NCBI RefSeq assembly: GCF_002934665.1 | Contig: NZ_NIRS01000001.1 | Coordinates: 248,001-312,000 of the forward strand | DNA: 64,000 nucleotides | Direction of reading: 5' to 3' | From: Pseudomonas laurylsulfatiphila | GTDB lineage: Bacteria; Pseudomonadota; Gammaproteobacteria; Pseudomonadales; Pseudomonadaceae | Part shown: positions 36,903 through 45,940 of the stretch, one piece after another | Layout of the letters: each line of letters begins with the position of its first letter | Numbering within the stretch: the first letter of the stretch is position 1 | Translations under genes and position numbers: made by a program | Notes under the pieces: generated by a model | What the model was told of the DNA's origin: nothing | The model's input: the letters and a program-made list of their open reading frames with translations, nothing else | Databases searched by the model: none

Positions 36903-37792
36903 CAGTCGCCTCCACCCCCCAACTTGCTGCCCCAGCCGAGCTTGGTCCGGCAGACTTCGTAGTAGTTGTGGTCGAGCGGGTGAATCAGCCGCAGTTTCTG
37001 GGCTTTTTTGCTGACGGTAATGGTGTCGCCGGGTGCGCAGGTGAAGTGGTTCTGCCCGTCGCACGAGACTTGCGGGTAAATCTGCATATCCTTGGACACG
37101 ACGATTTTCAGCTCACTGTTGCCATCGACCACGATCGGTCTACCCGACAAGGTATGGGGGTACATCGGCACAATAACAATAGCGTCGAGCTTGGGGTGCA
37201 TGATCGGCCCGCCGGCAGACAACGCGTAGGCAGTGGAACCGGTCGGCGTGGCGACGATCAGGCCGTCGGCCTTCTGGCTGCAGACGAACTGGCCGTCGAT
37301 GTACAGCTCGAATTCGATCATTCGCGTGGATTTGCCAGGGTGCAGCACGACATCGTTCAGGGCATCGCCCTGGCCGATGGCCTCACCATGGCGGCGGACT
37401 TCGGCCTGCAACAGGAAGCGGTTTTCCACCAGATAGTGGCCATCCAGCACTTCGGCGACCTTGGCTTCCAACTCGTCGGGGCGGATGTCGGTGAGGAACC
37501 CCAGGCTGCCCCGGTTGATGCCGAGCACCGGAATATTGTGTTTGGCCAGCGCCCGGGCAGCGCCGAGCAGGCTGCCGTCACCACCGACCACAATGACCAT
37601 GTCGCAGACTTCGCCGAGCATCTTGCGCGACGAGGTTTGCAGGCCGTGCCCTGGCAGCACTTCGGCGATGGTGTCTTCGAGGATCACGTGCAGGTGACGA
37701 TCGAGCAGAAACCGTTTCAGTCGGCGGACGGTATCCAGCACCTGGGAACTGCCCAGGCGACCGATGATGCCGATATTGCGAAATTGCTCCAT
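36902..37792 (-). CDS. nadK: NAD kinase
   Basis: NadK phosphorylates NAD+ to NADP+ with ATP. The 296-residue protein has the GGDGS motif (70-74), the NAD-site segment LNDVVLHPG (an ND variant of NE/D) and TPTGSTAYALSAGGP, all diagnostic. The start is the ATG at 37792 (MEQFRNIGIIGR), giving the Pseudomonas length of about 295; the frame stays open 28 codons further without a fitting start. It begins the nadK / phosphoesterase / rhomboid unit and diverges from the DUF1853 gene. Confidence 0.96.
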   Translation of the reverse strand: MEQFRNIGIIGRLGSSQVLDTVRRLKRFLLDRHLHVILEDTIAEVLPGHGLQTSSRKMLGEVCDMVIVVGGDGSLLGAARALAKHNIPVLGINRGSLGFLTDIRPDELEAKVAEVLDGHYLVENRFLLQAEVRRHGEAIGQGDALNDVVLHPGKSTRMIEFELYIDGQFVCSQKADGLIVATPTGSTAYALSAGGPIMHPKLDAIVIVPMYPHTLSGRPIVVDGNSELKIVVSKDMQIYPQVSCDGQNHFTCAPGDTITVSKKAQKLRLIHPLDHNYYEVCRTKLGWGSKLGGGGD

Positions 37793-37909
37793 GGGGCTCC
37801 TGCGGGGATCTGTGTGGCGGCGAAAACCACGATTATGGGCGAAAGCCGCCCGTAGACAAAATCCTTTCAGCTTCAAGGGGGTGCCCGGGTTTCGGGCTAT
37901 GCTCGCAAG

Positions 37910-38860
37910 ATGATGCTATTTCCGGATTTGCTCCACCTGCCCCATCAGTTACGCCATCCCGAAGTGCGTGACCTGGCGTGGGTCATCCTCGCCCCGCCCA
38001 TGCTGGACGATACCCCGTGGCCGCAACGTCACCCGTTGGCCGGCAGCGACTGGGTGCAGGCGCCCGACCGGCTGGAGCAGTGGCTGCGGCAGCTGGACCG
38101 GGACAGTTATGGCTTGCTGCACTGGCTGGCCCAGGCCCGCACCCGCCGCCTGGGCCTGTACTACGAACGCCTCTGGCAATTTGCCGTGCAGCACGCGCCG
38201 GGCATTGAGCTGATTGCCGCCAACATGCCGATTCGCCGCGAAGGGCACACCCTGGGTGAACTGGACATGCTGCTGCGCGACCGCGACGGCGTGCATCACC
38301 TGGAACTGGCGATCAAGCTCTACCTCGGCCCGCAATCGGGCGACGGGCATGACACCGCCCAGTGGCTGGGTCCCGGCTGCCACGACCGGCTCGACCGCAA
38401 GCTGGCGCACCTGAGCCAGCATCAACTGCCGATTTCCGCACGCCCCGAGAGCCGTGAAGTGCTGGCGGCGCTGGATATCCAGGCCTTCAGCGCCCATTTG
38501 TGGCTGGGGGGTTATTTGCTGTACCCCTGGCCCGGACAGGCCGCCCCGCCGTCGGGTGCCCATCCGCAGCATTTGCGCGGGCGCTGGCTGCATCAAAAGG
38601 ATTGGCCGGCGTTGGTTTCCCAGAGCGCGCCCGGTCGCTGGCAACCCTTGCCCCGCCATGCCTGGCTGGCACCGGCGCACTATGCGGCGGAGCACACCTG
38701 GACCCCTGAACAGATGCGGGCATGGCTCGATGGCCTGGACCCGTTGGCGCCGGCACAACTGCTGGTACGTCTGACGGAAAATGCCAATGGCGACTGGGAA
38801 GAGGCCGAGCGCCTGTTTCTGGTGGCGGATCTTTGGCCGAATGTGCCGGGACAGGGATGA
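37910..38860 (+). CDS. DUF1853 family protein
   Basis: A 316-residue cytoplasmic protein of unknown function, divergent from nadK. The conserved middle part [20 protein letters not shown] then LAIKLYLG (about 104-131) places an Asp, a Glu and a Lys on two neighbouring strands, which recalls PD-(D/E)XK nuclease folds. This is my inference and the spacing of the final E...K is not ideal. ATG codons at 37910 and 37913 are both possible starts. A REPIN follows. Confidence 0.85.
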   Translation: MMLFPDLLHLPHQLRHPEVRDLAWVILAPPMLDDTPWPQRHPLAGSDWVQAPDRLEQWLRQLDRDSYGLLHWLAQARTRRLGLYYERLWQFAVQHAPGIELIAANMPIRREGHTLGELDMLLRDRDGVHHLELAIKLYLGPQSGDGHDTAQWLGPGCHDRLDRKLAHLSQHQLPISARPESREVLAALDIQAFSAHLWLGGYLLYPWPGQAAPPSGAHPQHLRGRWLHQKDWPALVSQSAPGRWQPLPRHAWLAPAHYAAEHTWTPEQMRAWLDGLDPLAPAQLLVRLTENANGDWEEAERLFLVADLWPNVPGQG

Positions 38861-38907
38861 GTTTTGCATTGCCTGAGCCGGCCCCTTCGTCGGATCGCCG
38901 CCCGGAC

Positions 38908-38990
38908 CAAGCCCGCTCCCACAGTAATCTCGGCGGATACAAAATCTGCACTCGACCGAGATGGAATGTGGGAGCGGGCTTGCTCGCGAA
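38908..38990. repeat. REPIN, partly decayed left arm
   Basis: CAAGCCCGCTCCCACAG (38908-38924) faces ATGTGGGAGCGGGCTTGCTC... ending at 38990. The left arm has lost its outer part. It uses the GGGAGCGGGC variant core. Confidence 0.82.
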
Positions 38991-39042
38991 GAAGTCAACA
39001 CGGTCTACCTGAGAAGCCCCGAAAGCACGAAGTCTGCCCCGC

Positions 39043-40146
39043 CTACAACCGAATCACATGCCCCTCGACGGGTGGGACCTGGCCATGGAACAAACGTGAA
39101 ATGACACTTTGCGCGGCCTCATAACCTCGACTTTCAATGACTTCCAGCAAGGGATTTTCCCGAGCTGTCACCTGCCGAAAAAACCGCAGCAACCCTTCGC
39201 CAATATGCTGGCTGACCCCTTCCGGCCCCCATTCGGCATTGCGCTTGCGGATCTGGATCGGCGCAAAAAAGAACACCGGTTGTGGCCCTTCGATAGCCGT
39301 CAACCGTGCCTCATCGGTACTTTGCGCAGAGCCGGCGAAGCAGCTGTAGACCAGTTGCCCGGCAAAGTGCTGGTGCACCCGATCACGTAGATCCAGGTCG
39401 CCGGAAAAATCCACATACAACGTAGGACGGTCACCGGCCAGGGTCGCCAACTCGGCATAGGACACCACGCGCTCGTAACACCCGAGGTTTTCGACAAACG
39501 CCTTGTTGCCGGCAGATGTCAGCGCCACACGTTCCAGTTGCGGATGATTCTCCAGACACACGGCCGTGCCGTAGGCGGTTTTGCTGGAAGCGCTGGAGAA
39601 CACCAGGCGGGTCGCTTCGAAAAACCGATTGTCTTGCAGGAAATCCGCCAGCATCGATGAAGTCAGAAACAACGGCTTAAGCAGAATCTGCAGGTTTTCG
39701 GTTTCAGGCCTGTAGAACGCATCCCAACCGCAGCGCGTGTATTGGTTGTACGCCGAGGTCAGCCCCAATCGGTGTTCAGCCCCATCGTAGAACCCACGTT
39801 CGGTGACCCGTTCCGGGCGCATCCACAGGTGGCTGGCCAGCGGAAAGTAGCCGTAGAAGCGCTCGCCCACTTCGATGCCGGTCACGGTTGACGCAATGAC
39901 GTCCGCGAACCCCCAGGCCGGAATGTGGCCCCAGCCCTCCTCGACTGCGGGAAAGAAACCCCAGTAGTTCATTGAATTGCCATAAGCCGCGTACGTAATG
40001 TTGTTGGTAGTCAGTGCGCAACGATCAATCTTCAGGATTACCTCGCCGGCTGCCGGAACCAGGCTACGTCGTTCCTGCTCTATGCGGCTCTGGTCCAGAG
40101 CATTTTTACGGGTAATCAGGCGTGTTACCGTGGTGAAATCCTGCAT
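39043..40146 (-). CDS. DUF2855 family protein
   Basis: A 367-residue protein of a family without assigned function. The layout loosely resembles medium-chain dehydrogenase/reductases: an N-terminal segment with ALTTNNITYAAYG, a central FSSASSKTAYGTAVCL (about 180-195), then YVDFSGDLDLRDRVHQH. A clear Rossmann glycine motif is missing, so activity is uncertain. The ATG at 40146 follows AGGAG; a longer frame to 40185 is less likely. It is divergent from a TetR regulator 54 bp away, which probably controls it. Confidence 0.82.
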   Translation of the reverse strand: MQDFTTVTRLITRKNALDQSRIEQERRSLVPAAGEVILKIDRCALTTNNITYAAYGNSMNYWGFFPAVEEGWGHIPAWGFADVIASTVTGIEVGERFYGYFPLASHLWMRPERVTERGFYDGAEHRLGLTSAYNQYTRCGWDAFYRPETENLQILLKPLFLTSSMLADFLQDNRFFEATRLVFSSASSKTAYGTAVCLENHPQLERVALTSAGNKAFVENLGCYERVVSYAELATLAGDRPTLYVDFSGDLDLRDRVHQHFAGQLVYSCFAGSAQSTDEARLTAIEGPQPVFFFAPIQIRKRNAEWGPEGVSQHIGEGLLRFFRQVTARENPLLEVIESRGYEAAQSVISRLFHGQVPPVEGHVIRL

Positions 40147-40200
40147 GTTCGGTCTCCTGCTGCGACACGGTGGCGGGTCACACAAGAGTAATGACTGCCG

Positions 40201-40866
40201 ATGAAGAGTGGGTTCGGAAACACCAGGGGCGACTCGCCCCCCCTCAATTCCCGCGCCAAGCCGCTGAAACGACCCAGCCAGGCTCGGGCGATTTTCACCG
40301 TCGAGGCGATTTACGAGGCTTTTGTTCGGATTTGGCAGCGCAACGGCTGGTCAAGACTGACCACGCGGGAGGTAGCACTGGAGGCCGGTGTGGCGATTGG
40401 CACGCTGTATGACTATTTCCCGAGCAAGAAAGCCCTGCTGTCGGGTTACATTCGGCATCGCCTGGATGTACTGCTGGCGCAAATGGATCAAGACGTCATT
40501 CAGGCAAACGACCTGGACTGGCTGGCGCGCATCAAGCGACTGGTGCGCCTGACCTGCGACCCTGATGATCCTCGCCAACCGCTGTTCAACCATGCCGTGT
40601 CGCTCATCGAGCATCAGATCGCCGAACCCAAGCATCACCGAAGGGTGTACGAGGAACTGTCGCAAAAATGGCGGGAAGCCTTCGCGGCCTGCGGCGATTT
40701 GCCGACGCAGCCGTCAGCGCCGACTATTGAAGCCTGGGTCATCATGGCCTGGGGCGGTCGTCGCTACTGCATCACGACACAACCGGCGGCGGAACAAACC
40801 GCCGCCTGGCTGTCGGAAATGGAAGCACTGGTTTGCAGCCGATTGACCAGCGCGTCGCGGGACTGA
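40201..40866 (+). CDS. TetR-family transcriptional regulator
   Basis: A 221-residue regulator. The N-terminal HTH occupies about residues 30-78 (IYEAFVRIWQRNGWSRLTTREVALEAG, then GTLYDYFPSKKALL), typical of TetR proteins. The C-terminal ligand domain is not informative. It is divergent from the DUF2855 gene with a 54-bp gap; the usual TetR arrangement suggests that it represses that gene and itself. It converges on the FMN reductase gene. Confidence 0.92.
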   Translation: MKSGFGNTRGDSPPLNSRAKPLKRPSQARAIFTVEAIYEAFVRIWQRNGWSRLTTREVALEAGVAIGTLYDYFPSKKALLSGYIRHRLDVLLAQMDQDVIQANDLDWLARIKRLVRLTCDPDDPRQPLFNHAVSLIEHQIAEPKHHRRVYEELSQKWREAFAACGDLPTQPSAPTIEAWVIMAWGGRRYCITTQPAAEQTAAWLSEMEALVCSRLTSASRD

Positions 40867-40883
40867 GCGCTGGCAAACGAACA

Positions 40884-41444
40884 TCAGACTTTCTTGTGCT
40901 GCTCGACCCATTGCCCATAGGCATTGATGAAACTTTGCAGGAACGGCTTGACCGACTCGGACAGCTTGCCCGCCTCGTCGAACGCCGAACCGGCGTTCCC
41001 CAGATAGGCCTCAGGTTGCTGCATCAGCGGCACATTGAGGAACACCATGGATTGACGCAGGTTGTGGTTGGCACCAAACCCGCCGACGGCCCCCGGCGAA
41101 ACGCTGATAATCGCGCCTGGTTTGCCGTTCCAGGCACTTTTCCCATAGGGACGCGAACCCACGTCAATCGCGTTTTTCAACGGTGCCGGCACCGAACGGT
41201 TGTATTCCGGGGTTACGAACAGCACCGCGTCGGATGAACTCACTTGTTGTCGGAAAGTGCTGTAGGCTGCCGGCGGTGAAGCGCCATCGATGTCTTCGTT
41301 GTAGAGCGGCAGGTCGCCAATTTCGACGATGTTGAGCTTGAGATTGGCCGGTGCCAGTTCAGCCAGGGCCCGTGCGACCTTGCGGTTGATCGATTCCTTT
41401 CTCAAGCTGCCGACCACGACGGCGACCGAATAGACGTTGCTCAT
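40884..41444 (-). CDS. NADPH-dependent FMN reductase (ChrR/azoreductase-like)
   Basis: A 186-residue flavodoxin-like reductase. The FMN phosphate loop GSLRKESINRKVA (12-24), the VTPEYNRSVPAPLKNAIDVGSRP segment (about 77-99) and SPGAVGGFGAN (about 115-125) match the NADPH-dependent FMN reductase family, which includes chromate, quinone and azo-dye reductases. It is cytoplasmic and is likely to act against quinones or other electrophiles. It stands alone, convergent with the TetR gene. Confidence 0.92.
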   Translation of the reverse strand: MSNVYSVAVVVGSLRKESINRKVARALAELAPANLKLNIVEIGDLPLYNEDIDGASPPAAYSTFRQQVSSSDAVLFVTPEYNRSVPAPLKNAIDVGSRPYGKSAWNGKPGAIISVSPGAVGGFGANHNLRQSMVFLNVPLMQQPEAYLGNAGSAFDEAGKLSESVKPFLQSFINAYGQWVEQHKKV

Positions 41445-41619
41445 GGGAATGTCTCGACTGTCCGATATGAAGAGCTTGTAGTTATAGATGACGATTCAAG
41501 CAGCGGGCGACTGAAAACGCCGTCCCTGACTATTTTTTTCCTGTAGGAAAACTTACCTCACCCAGGCACGGTCTACAGAGCCGCAAATTGAGTGATTTAT
41601 CTCCAGAGGTTCTAAGCAG

Positions 41620-41847
41620 ATGGCAGCAGTACTCGTCGGTCAGTTCCATGCAAGAGACGCGGAAGGCCGTATTTATTCGGTGCACGAGTTCCAGGAATCC
41701 ACCCCGGCGGTAGACGGTTCAGGGCCTGTCACTACCTATAAGCTGGCCATTGGCGACCGTGTCAACAAGGTCGACGACAATGAATTCATGCTGGTGCAAA
41801 CCGGCGTGACCATTACCCGTGAACCGCAAACCGTCAGCGCTTCATAA
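41620..41847 (+). CDS. Small conserved-looking protein of unknown function
   Basis: A 75-residue protein starting MAAVLVGQFHARDAEGRIY, with a regular alternation of hydrophobic and polar residues suggesting a small beta-barrel (segments YSVHEFQES, TYKLAIGDRVN, FMLVQTGVTITRE). It has no signal peptide or Cys. The ATG lies at 41620 with CAGAGG upstream. I do not recognise a characterised family. It lies alone between the FMN reductase and a LysR gene. Confidence 0.75.
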   Translation: MAAVLVGQFHARDAEGRIYSVHEFQESTPAVDGSGPVTTYKLAIGDRVNKVDDNEFMLVQTGVTITREPQTVSAS

Positions 41848-41935
41848 CTGGTCGTTATGAGCAGAAGTCATATGCGCGGACTTGGGGTAGGATTCAGCCA
41901 CTGACTCCTCCACCTGCTGAACATGGACTTCACGC

Positions 41936-42829
41936 ATGCGCTTACGCCATATCGAAGTGATCCAGGCGCTCCTGCAGACCGGTCACCTGGGTACCGCCGC
42001 CGAATGGCTGCAGCTGCCAGTGGCCGAAGTCGAGCGCTTGCTGCGCGACGCCGAGGATCAGTTGGGGTTCATGCTGTTCGCCAGCGTTCGCGGACGATTG
42101 CAGGCCACCCGCGAAGCGCAGCAACTGCAGGTGGAAATCGCCCGGGTCTACGACGCGCTCGAACCGGTGCAGCGTCTGGCCAACAGCCTCAGGCAATACC
42201 TGGCGCCGCCGCTGCGCATCATCTGCACCCCACCTCTGGCCAACCAATTGTTGCCACACAGTATCGCGGCCCTGCGGCGACGCCTGCCCGACGCCCCTTG
42301 CACACTGCTGAGCCAGCCGACCCGCGACATCGTCAGAACCCTGCTGCTGCGTGAAAGCGATCTGGGCCTGAGCCTGCACGACCCCGATCACGCCGACCTC
42401 GATTGCCAGGTGATTGCCCAGGGCAAACTTCAGTTGCTCGCCCCCCATGGCTGGCTGCAACCGAAACAGAAATACATTTCACTGCAGGACCTGGCCGGCC
42501 AATCGATGATCGGCCTGGAGGGGCACGACCCGCTGAGCCCGGCATTGGAAAACAAACTGCACGGCTTGCGCCCTGCCCCCGTGATCCAGACCCGGGTGCA
42601 GACGCACCAGATGATGCGCAGCATGGTCGAGGCCGGCGAAGGCCTGGCCATCGTCGACCCCTTCACCGCCCTCGGCGCCAAAGCCTCGGGACTGGACAGC
42701 TGCCCGCTGGCACCCGCCATCCCGGTCAGTCTCTACGCCCTGTCCCTGAAAAACGCCGAAGCATCTCCGGCGGTTCAGACCCTGTTGGCCATCGTCACGG
42801 AACAAGCCGCGGCGATGCTGACGAACTGA
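41936..42829 (+). CDS. LysR-family transcriptional regulator
   Basis: A 297-residue LysR-type protein. The N-terminal winged HTH (residues 1-60: RHIEVIQALLQTGHLGTAAEWLQLPVAEVERLL) is more diverged than usual, with PVAEVERLLRDAEDQLGFMLF in the recognition and wing region. The C-terminal substrate-binding domain (about 90-290) has the normal length. No divergent target gene lies next to it, so its target is unclear. Its 3' end overlaps the convergent GNAT gene by 35 bp. Confidence 0.88.
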   Translation: MRLRHIEVIQALLQTGHLGTAAEWLQLPVAEVERLLRDAEDQLGFMLFASVRGRLQATREAQQLQVEIARVYDALEPVQRLANSLRQYLAPPLRIICTPPLANQLLPHSIAALRRRLPDAPCTLLSQPTRDIVRTLLLRESDLGLSLHDPDHADLDCQVIAQGKLQLLAPHGWLQPKQKYISLQDLAGQSMIGLEGHDPLSPALENKLHGLRPAPVIQTRVQTHQMMRSMVEAGEGLAIVDPFTALGAKASGLDSCPLAPAIPVSLYALSLKNAEASPAVQTLLAIVTEQAAAMLTN

Positions 42830-43409
42830 GCGGGTTTTCCAGCGGGTTTTCGAATATTCGATACCAGAACAGCGCCACTTCAGCGGTGTTCGGATCGATG
42901 CCGCGATAGCGCAGGTGGTCGATCCCGCCGATCATGTAACCGCAGCGTTCATAGAGCCGGCAGGCTCCCAGGTTGTTGTTCTGGGTTTCGAGCATGATGC
43001 CCGGGAGTTTCTTCTTGCGGCTCCAGAACTGCGCCACATCCAGCAGGGCCTTGGCCACGCCGTGCCGTCGGGCCGGTGCATGCACCGCCAACTCGTCGAT
43101 ATGGGCAAAGCCGTTCCAGTTGGTGCTGACCACCAGGTGCCCCACGGGCTCGTCATCCAGATAGGCCATGAAAATCGCGCTGTCGGCGGCATCGCGAAAG
43201 CTGCTGAACTCCTCCGGGTCGATGCCGTAGCACTTGCGGTAAGGCGTGATCGGCGTCACCGGCCACTGTGCGACCGGTTTGCCGATTTCGGCCGCACCAT
43301 AGGCTGCGACTTCAAAACTGAAATCACTGCCCCAGATGTAGGCGGCAAAACCTTCATCGGCAACCCGTACCGACAACCCTGGATAATTCGGATTTATAAC
43401 CGGCTGCAT
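42795..43409 (-). CDS. GNAT-family N-acetyltransferase
   Basis: A 204-residue acetyltransferase with motif A HIDELAVHAPARRHGVAKALLD (about 118-139) and motif B QNNNLGACRLYERCGYM (about 158-174). Its long N-terminal part (YRKCYGIDPEEFSSFRDA) is not typical of the short GNATs. The start is the ATG at 43409 (MQPVINPNY); the frame upstream to 43454 overlaps ldcA. It directly follows ldcA, whose stop is at 43424, with a 14-bp gap, so the two may be co-transcribed; a polyamine acceptor is conceivable but unproven. Confidence 0.87.
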   Translation of the reverse strand: MQPVINPNYPGLSVRVADEGFAAYIWGSDFSFEVAAYGAAEIGKPVAQWPVTPITPYRKCYGIDPEEFSSFRDAADSAIFMAYLDDEPVGHLVVSTNWNGFAHIDELAVHAPARRHGVAKALLDVAQFWSRKKKLPGIMLETQNNNLGACRLYERCGYMIGGIDHLRYRGIDPNTAEVALFWYRIFENPLENPLSSSASPRLVP

Positions 43410-43423
43410 ACTGGGAAAGGTCC

Positions 43424-45679
43424 TCACTCCTTGATGCAATCGACGGTGTAGCACCGCCCACTGCCCTGATCTTCGTGTTGCAATCCGTGCACATCAGCAA
43501 CGAACCCCGGGAAACTGCTATCGAACGTGCGGGCAAACGCCAGGTAATCGATGATCGAGCGGGTCGACTCGGTAAAGCGTTCACCCGGCATGATCAACGG
43601 AATGCCGGGTGGATACGGCACCAGCATCACCGCGGCGATCCGTCCGAGCAGCGCATCGATCGATACGGCTTCGACTTCACCCCGAACCAGTTGATCATAG
43701 GCGTCCGCCGGCTTCATCGCGACTTCCGGCAGTACGGTGTACATGCGCTTGAGGTGCCTGGCGGTGGCATTGCTGCGATAACAGCCATGCAACTGATCGC
43801 ACAGATCACGCAGGCCCATGCCCTGATACCGCGCGACATTCTCCTGCGCCACGCAAGGCAGGCAACTGGCCAGACTGACGTTGGCGTCATAGCTGCGCTT
43901 GAACTCCAGCAACTCGGTGAGCAGCGTGCTCCACTTGCCCTTGGTGATGCCCATGGAGAACAGCACCAGGAACGAATACAGCCCGGTTTTCTCAACCACC
44001 AGGCCACGCTCCCAAAGGAACTTGCTGACCACCGCCGCCGGAATCCCGCGCTCGCTGAGGGCGCCACCGGCCGTCAGCCCCGGCATCACCAGCGTGACCT
44101 TGATCGGGTCGAGCAGCACATAATCGTCGGTCACGCCGCCAAAGCCGTGCCAGTCGGCCTCCGGTTGCAGCAACCAGTCCTCGGTGACGACCCGCTCGAT
44201 GCCTTGTGCCGACGGCGGTTGCCAGATCGAAAACCACCAGTCATCAGCGGCAATATGCTGGCGCAAGTTAGCCAGCGCCCGGCGAAAACTCAGGGCTTCG
44301 TCGAACATTTCCTGCAACAGCGAACGCCCGGCCGGCCCTTCCATCATGGCCGAAGCCACATCCAGCGAGGCGATGATGCCGTACTGCGGCGAGGTCGAGA
44401 TGTGCATCATGAACGCTTCGTTGAAGCGATCCCGGTCCAGTTGCCGCGCGCCGCCATCGCGCACGTGAATCATCGACGCCTGACTGAAGGCCGCCAGCAA
44501 CTTGTGGGTGGAATGGGTGGTGAACACCAACGGACTGTCTTCATCACGGGACGTGCCCATGCCGTAGCGCCCGGCAAAAAACTCATGGAACGCCGCATAG
44601 GCGTACCAGGCCTCGTCGAAGTGCAGCACCTCGACGCTATTGCCCAGTTGCTGCCTGATCAGTTCGGCGTTGTAGCAGAGGCCGTCATAGGTCGAGTTGG
44701 TCACTACGGCGAGCTTGACCTTCGGCGAACACCCCTTTGTCAGCGGGCTGGCGTCGATCTTGGCCTGGATCGATTCGCGGCTGAACTCGCTCAGGGGAAT
44801 CGGGCCGATGATCCCCAGCTCATTACGCTCCGGACACAAGTACAGCGGGATCGCGCCGGTCATGATGATCGAGTGCAGCACCGACTTGTGGCAATTACGG
44901 TCCACCAACACCAGGTCATCGCGAGCGACCACCGAATGCCAGACAATCTTGTTGGCGGTGGACGTGCCATTGATCACGAAAAAGGTGTGATCGGCGCCGA
45001 AATTACGGGCTGCGCGGGCCTCGGCTTCAGCCAGGGGGCCGGTGTGATCGAGCAAGGAACCGAGCTCCGGCACCGACACCGAAAGATCCGAGCGCAGGGT
45101 GTTTTCCCCGAAAAACTGGTGAAACGCCTGCCCGACCGGGCTTTTGTGATACGCCACGCCACCACCGTGACCGGGGGTGTGCCAGGAATAGTTGGAATCT
45201 GCGGTGTGCTGCACCAGGGCCTTGAAGAACGGCGGCAACAGTCCATCGAGGTATTTGCGCGCAGCACGGGCTACCTGCCGGGCAAGAAAGGGCACGGTGT
45301 CTTCAAACAGGTAAAGAATGCCGCGCAACTGGTTGAGCTCGGCCATGGCATCGGCGGGCGCGTTTTCCAGGGTCACTTTTTCGCCTAGGGCGAAGATCGG
45401 CAGATCCGGCGCACGCACTCGCGCCAGACCGATCAGTTCGGCCATGTTTTGCAACAAGTGAGAATGGGTGCTGGCGTCCTCGGACGCTATCAACATGCAG
45501 GACAAGCCATGGTAGGTCGACGCCACCAGTCGTCCTTCGGTGTAGTCCACCGCCGAAACGACGCTGAAGCCTTCCTGCTCCAGCTCCCGGGCAATCCCCC
45601 GCACGCGGTCGCCGGCGACGCTGTCGGCCTTGATGTCGCGATGGACAATCAGGACCGGGAATTTCAAATCTTTATACAT
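43424..45679 (-). CDS. ldcA: Lysine/ornithine/arginine decarboxylase (LdcA-like)
   Basis: A PLP-dependent decarboxylase of 751 residues, the same length as P. aeruginosa LdcA, which turns lysine into cadaverine in lysine catabolism. It has the N-terminal wing domain (1-125), the PLP region with HTPGHGG (167-173), HFDEAW (353-358) and the Schiff-base lysine K393 in THSTHKLLAAF, and the C-terminal domain. The dnaQ/rnhA neighbourhood matches PA1818. Substrate choice among lysine, arginine and ornithine is inferred from that context. Confidence 0.93.
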   Translation of the reverse strand: MYKDLKFPVLIVHRDIKADSVAGDRVRGIARELEQEGFSVVSAVDYTEGRLVASTYHGLSCMLIASEDASTHSHLLQNMAELIGLARVRAPDLPIFALGEKVTLENAPADAMAELNQLRGILYLFEDTVPFLARQVARAARKYLDGLLPPFFKALVQHTADSNYSWHTPGHGGGVAYHKSPVGQAFHQFFGENTLRSDLSVSVPELGSLLDHTGPLAEAEARAARNFGADHTFFVINGTSTANKIVWHSVVARDDLVLVDRNCHKSVLHSIIMTGAIPLYLCPERNELGIIGPIPLSEFSRESIQAKIDASPLTKGCSPKVKLAVVTNSTYDGLCYNAELIRQQLGNSVEVLHFDEAWYAYAAFHEFFAGRYGMGTSRDEDSPLVFTTHSTHKLLAAFSQASMIHVRDGGARQLDRDRFNEAFMMHISTSPQYGIIASLDVASAMMEGPAGRSLLQEMFDEALSFRRALANLRQHIAADDWWFSIWQPPSAQGIERVVTEDWLLQPEADWHGFGGVTDDYVLLDPIKVTLVMPGLTAGGALSERGIPAAVVSKFLWERGLVVEKTGLYSFLVLFSMGITKGKWSTLLTELLEFKRSYDANVSLASCLPCVAQENVARYQGMGLRDLCDQLHGCYRSNATARHLKRMYTVLPEVAMKPADAYDQLVRGEVEAVSIDALLGRIAAVMLVPYPPGIPLIMPGERFTESTRSIIDYLAFARTFDSSFPGFVADVHGLQHEDQGSGRCYTVDCIKE

Positions 45680-45794
45680 GAGGCTCAGTGTCCTGAGGCG
45701 GCAGACCAGAGCCTGCCAATCACCTCAGGGTAGAGTGTTGCAGCGCAAGTGGCGAGCGGGATGCACCAGCTTGTGGCGAAGGGGGAATTTCCCT

Positions 45795-45914
45795 GTGGCG
45801 AGGGAGCTTGCTCCCGCTGGAGCGCGAAGCGGTCCTCGGCGTTCCTTCAGACATACTTTGCATGCAGGTTTTACGACGGCTTCGCCGCCGAGCGGGAGCA
45901 AGCTCCCTCGCCAC
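45795..45914. repeat. REPIN of the GCGAGGGAGCTTGCTCCCGC subtype
   Basis: The arm 45795-45818 (GTGGCGAGGGAGCTTGCTCC...) has an exact inverted copy at 45891-45914. The 72-bp spacer is longer than in other REPINs here. It occupies the gap between ldcA and dnaQ, which converge neither way (both on minus). Confidence 0.9.
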
Positions 45915-45940
45915 AAAAAGCGTTCATTGGAAATGAGGAA

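Noticed and set aside
36903..37064. Longer start for the metallophosphoesterase
   Set aside because: It would overlap nadK by more than 160 bp; ATG 36902 with TGATG coupling is normal for this unit.
43475..45388. 637-codon open frame on plus
   Set aside because: Antisense to ldcA, which has the PLP lysine and normal length.
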